A DNA stretch of 22,045 nt from CAJBLF01 sp041679065 (lineage in GTDB: Bacteria > Patescibacteriota > Gracilibacteria > Absconditabacterales > Absconditicoccaceae), in the NCBI GenBank assembly GCA_041679065.1, contig JBBABI010000013.1:1-22045 (forward strand). The letters run 5' to 3'. Below are positions 15,300-22,045 of the stretch, one piece after another. Each line of letters starts with the position of its first letter. Position 1 is the first letter of the stretch. The translations under genes were made by a program, and so were the position numbers. A model generated the notes under the pieces. It worked only from the letters and a program-made list of their open reading frames with translations. It was not told where the DNA came from and made no database searches.

Positions 15300-15327
15300 A
15301 AACGGACTCTGTAGGCCCGTTTTTTTT
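15300..15327 (+). terminator. Intrinsic terminator downstream of sufS
   Basis: AAACGG (15300-15305) pairs with CCGTTT (15317-15322) and runs straight into eight T. It probably ends the transcript of ftsQ-sufS. Confidence 0.75.
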
Positions 15328-15456
15328 GTAAAAATAGCCGATTCCGGATATACTTGATAGAGTGATAAAAGCTCTCTTCGTTCGCGATAAAATGATAAAT
15401 TGATAAACGGTCGGGACATTTTATCATTTCAACACTTTAACACTTCATCATTCTTC
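15328..15456. repeat. 8-bp word array ending at the start codon of the giant gene
   Basis: GATAAAAT, GATAAATT and GATAAACG (15386-15409) are mirrored by CATTTTAT, CATTTCAA, CACTTTAA, CACTTCAT and CATTCTTC (15417-15456), which end exactly at the ATG at 15457. The array occupies the whole leader, leaving no Shine-Dalgarno. A promoter must lie here or upstream of 15386; none is clear. Confidence 0.75.
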
Positions 15457-18400
15457 ATGACACCACCAGACAAAGCTATCGAAAAAAAAGATACTTCTCC
15501 AGCAGTAGCGGATATTGATCCGATAGAGACTCCTGTTGAAGAAAAATCAGATGCTTCCACTCACGATAATGCCGATAAAATCAGTAAGATTGAAGCGAAT
15601 ATCACCGAAATCAAAACTTCGGTATCTACGCTAAAGACCGAAGTGGAAGAATTGGATAAATCAAAAGCGACTCTAAGCAAGGAAGTTCTGACGACTAAAG
15701 AACAGGAGATAGAAACCAAGAAGCTGGTTATAGAAGCCAAGAAAAAAGAGACTCAGGAGCTGATAAATGCAATCAGACAAGGCCGAATAGAGCTAAAGTT
15801 AGAAACATTAGAAGCTGATGTTAAAGCAGTCGCCGAAGCACAGAAAGTCAAAGAAGAGACGTTGCTTACGGCGTATGAGGCAGATCTCAAGGAGATTGAA
15901 GTAACGAAAAAGACTTTCTGGGAAAAGATAAAAGATGGAACTAGTAAATCATGGGAACGAATAAAAGAACACAAAAAGCCAATATTAATAGCTACTTGAG
16001 TATGATTGTTAATTGGATGGATGGCTGGCTGGTTCAAGAAGAAGAAAAAAAGTGGAGAGAACGATAAAGATTGAGAAGAAAAAAAAGAGTGATTCTGGAA
16101 TCATGGAGTCGGTAAATTTCTCAAATATGCAGGGATAGGAGTTGCTGGATTTTTTGGGATTAAAGCATTATTAAATCGGCTTAAACCAGAAACGACCAAA
16201 CCTCCAGAAGAACAGAAATCAGACTTTGATAAATTAAGTGAGGCAGAGAAAAAGAAATACAATGATTTCGCCGATAAGGTAAATACAATGAATGAAACGC
16301 TATTTAAAACAAATAAGGACCATTGATGGAAGAATAATGTAAATCTTTGAATCGGATATGATGGGAAAGAAGAAAAAGACTATCGTTGAGTTGTCCCTTT
16401 TTCCATAGATAAAAGCTATGCTAATGTGGAAAGCATTATATCAGAAAAATGAATATATGAAGCGATAATAGGGAAGAATATTCAAGAATATGAAACCTAT
16501 TTGCTTAATTGGCCGAAAGAAAAACTTTCTAATTTGTTATTGCTATTTCTGACAAGAGTGGGAACATTTAGCATTGCATGATATAAGCCAGGGGCAGATA
16601 TAGCTGAATGTATAAAGAACTGGTTAGCTGTAGACAAAGATGCGAATAAGAAATTAGATTTCTTTTTTGAGCAATATATTGAAGTAGCGAATTATCTTGA
16701 AGAAAAGAAAACAGAACTTAAAGAAAAAATCGCTCTAAAGAAATTAAAAACCGAACTGCCTGATAATAAAAAACGGGATGATTTAACTGCTGATGAGCAA
16801 GATGATGTTCTGCAAGCCGCTTTAGATAATAGTACTTGGATGGAAATAAATGTCGATCCGACACTCAAAACTATTTTTGAGGAAAAAAAGATATCTGAAC
16901 TAAGCGAAAGCTTGAGTGAATTTGACCCTGAGGATGGAAAGATATCGGCTGACCTTCAGAAAGATATTGCGTCAGTAGACGAAGACAGGGACGATATCCT
17001 GGATTATGATAAGGACACTAAAGTAGATATTTTAGATAGAGCGCTTACAGATATAGCTGATGGAAAACTTGATGATAGTACAAGGAAAGATTTAGTGATG
17101 TGTACAGAGAAATTATCAGAAGATGCCGTAAATTTGAATGGATCATGATTTATGCAGAAGTATTTTGAGCCTATAGCAATCATACTTAATATGGATTCAG
17201 TCACCAAAGAAGAATATCTGAAAAATGGTACATGAAAAGCTTTTCTTGAGGGTTTTTCCAAGACCTTGCTTGAATATAAGACTAAATTTGAAAGTGGCAC
17301 GGTGACTACAGAAGATATCGAAAATTTTAAGGCATTATCAGAAGAGTATTTTGCATTTAAAAAGAAAACCATAATTGCAATTCATGCGATGACAGGAATT
17401 AATAGCGATGATCCAGATAAACGATTAAGGCCTCTAAATGCGTATTGTGTTATAATGACTTCATTCTGGGATGCACTTCACGAAAAAATGTGATTTATGG
17501 AAAGAGGTGCGAAATTGACCTATGGATTTGTAGTTGCATGATGAACATTGTATCTTGTTGGCGCTGTTTCGTGACTTACGCCTGTATTCAAACTATGAAA
17601 GAATATGGTAAAGATATGAGCTTTTGTCCCCAAAACATGAATGAGCCTGGCTATGAGAATGGCTAAATGCTCAATTATGGATAAAGTCCCTTTGCCTTGA
17701 TGGTATCGGAAAAATGCTATAATTAATAGTTCGGATCCAAAGCAGCTGTTGAAAAATGCAATAATGACATGAAAAATAAATGAAGGAAGGGCGGTAAGAA
17801 TCACAAGAGATAAAAATTTCAAATGAACTTCCGTGAATAGTATGGAAGAGGTTTTGACGGAATATTGCTGAGTTACTGATAAGACAGAAGCGAAAATGAT
17901 AAAAAATTATTTAAAGGATGCAAATGTGAGAAAGATTATGATTAAAGAAACACCAAGACCAACATTTGGCAGTAAGGTTGATCGAATCAAATATAATATT
18001 CGAGAAAGACAAATAGGCTTTGATTATGAGTTTAGAAATATAGCTAAACTAAAAGTTATAGATGCTCTTGTTTCAGATTCAGGAGGAAATATCCTCAAGG
18101 GAGCACTAAAGGGTGTAAGCGTAAAAGATTTTGATCTATTGTATAATATGGCAAATAAACCTGATGCGGTCAAATCATTAACTGCCTGGTTTAATATTAA
18201 TACAGGAATAGCGACACCGGAAACATTTGGTAAATTTTTGGGTAAAAACTTGGCGCAATTCACCGATGTGGCTGATTTTGAATCGTTTTTGAAACAAGTT
18301 CCTTTATCAGAAATCACTGATGAAAAAACGCTCAAAATAGTAATAACAAACTGGAGAGATGTTAAAATAAAATTAGCAAAATGAGATAAATTGGCTGATA

Positions 18401-18960
18401 TCATTCCTACATTACCCAAGAAATATACCAAAACACCCAAGACGCCTATCGCTCCCAAAGTAGGTCAAGAACTTGCTGAGGCACAAACGACGCTAGAAAA
18501 AAGTCTCAATGAAAAAATAAAAAATTTAGAGACTAAACGAAAAGCAGGGACTCCGACAGAAAAAGTGAGCATAAGACGACAGATGGATAAACTAGAAGCG
18601 GTAGTAAAAGATATCAAAGCAGTCCCTGAGGATGAATTGAAGGCATTGAATAAGCTTTTTGATATCGGCGTAGATATGAAATACACCAGCAAAATACTGG
18701 CCGCAGATGATGTAGCAGTGTTGTTGACTAAAATAGATGCCGCTAAAGATGCTGATGATCTGAAGCTGGCATTCAAGGCGCATGGGCTGGAAAGTCTCAC
18801 AGAAGAACTAAAGCTTGCAAAAAAATTAACCGTTCTAGATGATATGCTCGACGAATTTAAGCCGCTTATCAAATGACTAAGGCTGATTCCATTGATGGAA
18901 GAAGGCAAAGATATCGCGAAGATCGTAAAAATAATCTCTAAGGTAGATAAATTCCTTTAA
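15457..18960 (+). CDS. Giant coiled-coil membrane-anchored protein, unknown function
   Basis: Read with TGA as Gly this is one open frame of 1167 residues ending at TAA. I do not recognise a family. Residues 1-40 are acidic and polar; about 40-160 form a long heptad-rich coiled coil (KISKIEANITEIKTS..., many Lys/Glu). A membrane segment follows (175-193, PILIATGVGLLIGWMAGWF), then a basic loop and a second hydrophobic, Gly-rich segment (about 224-240). A mixed globular region (270-680) includes an acidic Asp-rich stretch near 470-560. A third hydrophobic segment lies at 688-711. The C-terminal third is helical and ends with KGLRLIP (1139-1145), a motif repeated in the next gene. No Shine-Dalgarno is present. 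The gene starts where an 8-bp repeat array ends. A surface or periplasm-facing role is only inferred. Confidence 0.75.
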
Positions 18961-18984
18961 AACTTTTATTATTCTTGCATTTCT

Positions 18985-21900
18985 ATGCCGATAGATGCAC
19001 TACAGCAGAAAAAAGAGGAACTCGCAATGATATATCTTGCAGACCTCAAAAAGGAACTCTGAACGCTCCAATGAAAGGTAGTGGATATTTTGTCTGATAG
19101 ATTGAAAGCATGGATGACTTCTGAGACGTCATTGACCGATATAGATGATCTCAAATTGACGGCAGCAGAAAAGCAATTGGCTGCATTATCTCCAGTAACT
19201 GCCGAAAAGATTTTCGCTTTCGTCAAAGAGAAACAGGAAAAGCTGGCAAGCGCTACAACCGTCGAAGAACTTGAGAATTTGAAAGAAGAGATGCAGTCTA
19301 CTACGGCTGAGACAGGAACAACCACTCGTAATCTGACAGCATCCTGAATAATGATAGGTGCAGGATTGACAGGATGGTGAACAGGGGAAGCGATCAAAAG
19401 AGCTAAGATTGCAGAGAAGATGTCTGAGACCATAACTGCCTCCAAGACTAGAGAAAGCATGGATGGGATCGTAAAGGTTTTGAAATTAAAAGCTCAAGAT
19501 GGCGAGTTGTTGCCCGTGCAAAAGGTAAATATAGAAAAATCGATAACATATTTTGAGGATGCAAGCAAAAATGCTTCTTGCATGGATGCGGTCAAAATTT
19601 GGAAAAAACTATGAAATAAATTATCTATCGACGTCTTCAATAGTCTTGTAATCTCTGAGGATGCTGCCAAGGATCTAGCAGTGATATCCAAAGATAATGA
19701 TCTATTGAAGCTGTTGGCCAAAGAGAAAGATGCGACGGAGATAAATAAACTCTTGAAGGGTAAATGACTGAATACTATCTCTGATGATGTCGTCAAACTT
19801 ATCAAAGCAGCGGAAAGCGTGGAAGATATCTCTGATATCACCAAGGTCTTGTCTGTTGCTAAACCGATCAAGGCATTGGCTAAATGATTGAGGATGATCC
19901 CGTATCTGGATCTCATTGGAGGTGTCGTAGATTTCTGGATCTTCACCCAGGAATCTGGGCAATCAGATTTTATAAAAAAGGCAAATGAATTAAGAGCGAA
20001 AAATCAGCAGCAGCGTGCTAATTTTCACCTGGCGACAGGGGCGGCGAGTTTCGCTGCATGATGCGCATGAGTCGCTCTGGGAGCATCGGCTTTCGGACCT
20101 CCATGATGGATAGTGTCAGTTGCAGCAGGAGTAGTGGGAGCATTATCAGTAGCAGCTAATACCGTCGCTGATGCCTATTATTACGATGTAGTGGACTTCT
20201 ATCTCAGAAATAAGGAAGATTATAAGCCGTTGTATAGGAATGAAATCAAACAAGCTATATTACAAGCAACAGTTCGTGGTGATAAGAGTTTCACACTTTC
20301 TGGGACAGAATCTTTTGCTGAGTTCTTTAATCGAAGTGATTCTATAGATAAGAATAAGGCAGTAACGTTGGAAGATGCATATCGAGCGGTTGTGTATTTG
20401 GAGGAAATAGAGGATTTTCCCTATATAAAAAAATATAATCCTGAATATCCAAAAACGTCCACGGTTACTTTGACGTGAGATGAGCTTACGGAATATACTA
20501 AGGAGAGAGCTGAATTGGATACTGTACTGTCCAAAAGGATGGAATACATCAAAAGATTTTTACCTAGCACGACGACTGCAGACCATACGACACAATATAC
20601 TGCATTTATCACATGAATAAAAAATACTGATGGAATTTCTTCCATAGAGAAAGTGATTGCTGATTCCAAGACCTATCAAACCATGTCCGTAGATGAAGAG
20701 GTGAAAGGGTATACGGATATAGATGCATATGCCAAAGCACGGGCTGAGAGACTAAAAACAGTTAATGCGACATGCTTTACAGCGCTGGAAAAATTGTATG
20801 CTGAGGATCAAAATCAGATTGTGGAGATGTATTATAATGTGCTTAACTTTGAGTTTAGTCTTAAAGATAATGAATCATATAAAGAAAAATATGTAACATT
20901 GTTGCCAAATATCTCGTTCCTGAAACAATATTACACCTACAAGAATCTATGAGTGTCATTGGAGAAACAAAAATCCGTGGGCAGTATTTCAGATATCTCT
21001 TATGTTGCTACGGAAGAATTTCTGGAAAACATGGATGCTGGAACGATAGAGCTGAAGCCGACGGTCTTTACGGAAGAATTACTGAAAAACCGTAGTGTTG
21101 CATGATCGGATCTAGACAGATTCGATGATTCATCAGCAGAATATTCATCTTCTGTGGGACAGAATGTGATATACAGGATAGCTAAAGAGATTTACGGTTA
21201 TACATGAAACAATGATCTTATGTCATTGATCATGTATTTCACGCCAGACAAAAAAGCATCACTAGGTATGTACTATGACGATGGATGGTATATCAATATC
21301 AATGGTCGGCGAAATGACAAAAAAATCACCTTCGCTGATATAGAGACCCTTTCAGTAGTGCAGCTTATGCTTCTTTTCACTAAAAAAATATGAACATCTA
21401 TCGCATGAACGCCTGAAATAAAAAATGCTGAAAATATTACTACCGCCACAGAAAATGCTGATGAAGCATTAAATGCTGAATTCCAGGAAAAAATAAAAAC
21501 TATTTTGACCGAAGAGAAATGATATCAGACAAAAGAAATGAAGGATGGTATAGAAACCGATATAGTCGACTACATCAAGAAATATGGCACGGAGTGATAC
21601 ATTAAATTGCCGTTTTACCTCATCAATAAAGCCAAAAGGGCGGGTATAGGCGATGTGGAATATTTTTACTTCACCTACAAGGATAATGCGATCACGACAT
21701 GCAGCACCAAAGCATATGTCGATGAGAAATTGGATTTCACCTCAGTGACGATAAATAAGTCCTATATAGAAAATGCTCGTGATGCGCTTTCTGAAAATGA
21801 GCAGAAATATATCACGTATGTAGAAGAGCCATACAAAAGGCTGATAGAATTGAGAAATATCGAATGAGTGTTCACCCATGAGGACGAATTGGATCTGCCG

Positions 21901-22045
21901 CAGGAATTTGAATCGCAGATCGGTGACAAATACAAAGAATGGGAGAGGTTTAAGGAGACATTATTGTCTTATGATCCAGGAATCTGTAAGGAGGAGTTAG
22001 TCGCACATTATCAGGAATATCATGATTATTTCGAGAATCTCTATC
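18985..22045 (+). CDS. Second giant protein, partial, sharing a domain with its neighbour
   Basis: The frame opens at ATG 18985, 24 bases after the previous stop, and is still open at the window end (1020 residues seen). No family is recognised. A helical N-terminus (1-115) leads to a short Gly-rich hydrophobic stretch (120-132), a helical domain (about 140-306) ending in KGLRMIP (300-306) that resembles the C-terminal end of the upstream protein, and then a long Ala/Gly-rich hydrophobic segment (349-395, glycine-zipper-like with a GPPGG turn). A large globular part follows (400-1020) with YYDDGWYININGRRNDKK (about 765-785). Many TGA codons sit at glycines throughout. Adjacency, size and shared domain suggest one operon and one complex or envelope structure. 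Membrane placement is inferred from hydrophobicity only. Confidence 0.75.

Noticed and set aside
15300..15327. Possible tRNA or riboswitch at the GGACTCTGTAGGCCCG stretch
   Set aside because: There is no T arm or acceptor pairing, and a 6-bp stem followed by eight T explains it as a terminator.
16840..17148. EF-hand calcium sites in the Asp-rich part of the first giant protein
   Set aside because: Asp-rich segments such as DEDRDDILDYDKD do not keep the EF-hand loop spacing, so I do not claim calcium binding.
671..21900. Selenocysteine or stop-codon readthrough as the explanation for in-frame TGA
   Set aside because: TGA is too frequent, occurs in nearly every gene and aligns with glycine, not cysteine; no SECIS-like element is needed.

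Overview
The window comes from a bacterium that reads UGA as glycine (genetic code 25), which among known lineages points to the candidate phyla Absconditabacteria (SR1) or Gracilibacteria. In-frame TGA codons sit exactly at conserved glycines of well-known proteins (GKGHE of MurE, GPEGGLT of RsmE, the nucleophile loop of a class I amidotransferase, SGGFPS of a DUF212 protein). Every reconstructed gene whose end lies in the window stops at TAA or TAG, and the tmRNA tag ends UAG-UAA. Read with the standard code the region looks shattered; read with code 25 nearly all genes are intact. Most starts have no Shine-Dalgarno sequence.

Layout. 1-2492 (+): a compact operon of an ATP-grasp ligase (cut by the window start), a GT-B type glycosyltransferase and a class I glutamine amidotransferase. 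2813-3631 (+): a macro-domain protein. 3716-7781 (-): a four-helix-bundle protein, ssrA (tmRNA), a DUF5684 membrane protein, a small unknown protein, a complete IS110-family element with a structured non-coding end, and a DUF58 protein. 7976-12087 (-): cell-wall and housekeeping genes murE, rsmE, a secreted CAP-domain protein and ddl. 12310-15132 (+): a DUF212 membrane protein, ftsQ and a SufS-type cysteine desulfurase containing a 10-N assembly gap. 15457-22045 (+): two adjacent giant genes (1167 aa, and more than 1020 aa running off the window) encoding unrecognised, coiled-coil-rich, probably membrane-anchored proteins that share a domain.

MurE, Ddl, FtsQ and DUF58 fit peptidoglycan synthesis and division in a walled cell. 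The giant pair is the most novel coding content; large surface proteins are plausible in an episymbiotic or predatory lineage, but nothing in the sequence proves that role.

The most unusual non-coding signal is a class of short-word arrays. Words of 7, 8 or 10 bp are repeated in tandem and often followed by inverted copies of the same word, giving imperfect hairpins. They fill the gaps between genes, begin on stop codons or end at start sites, and one has been captured in frame inside rsmE.
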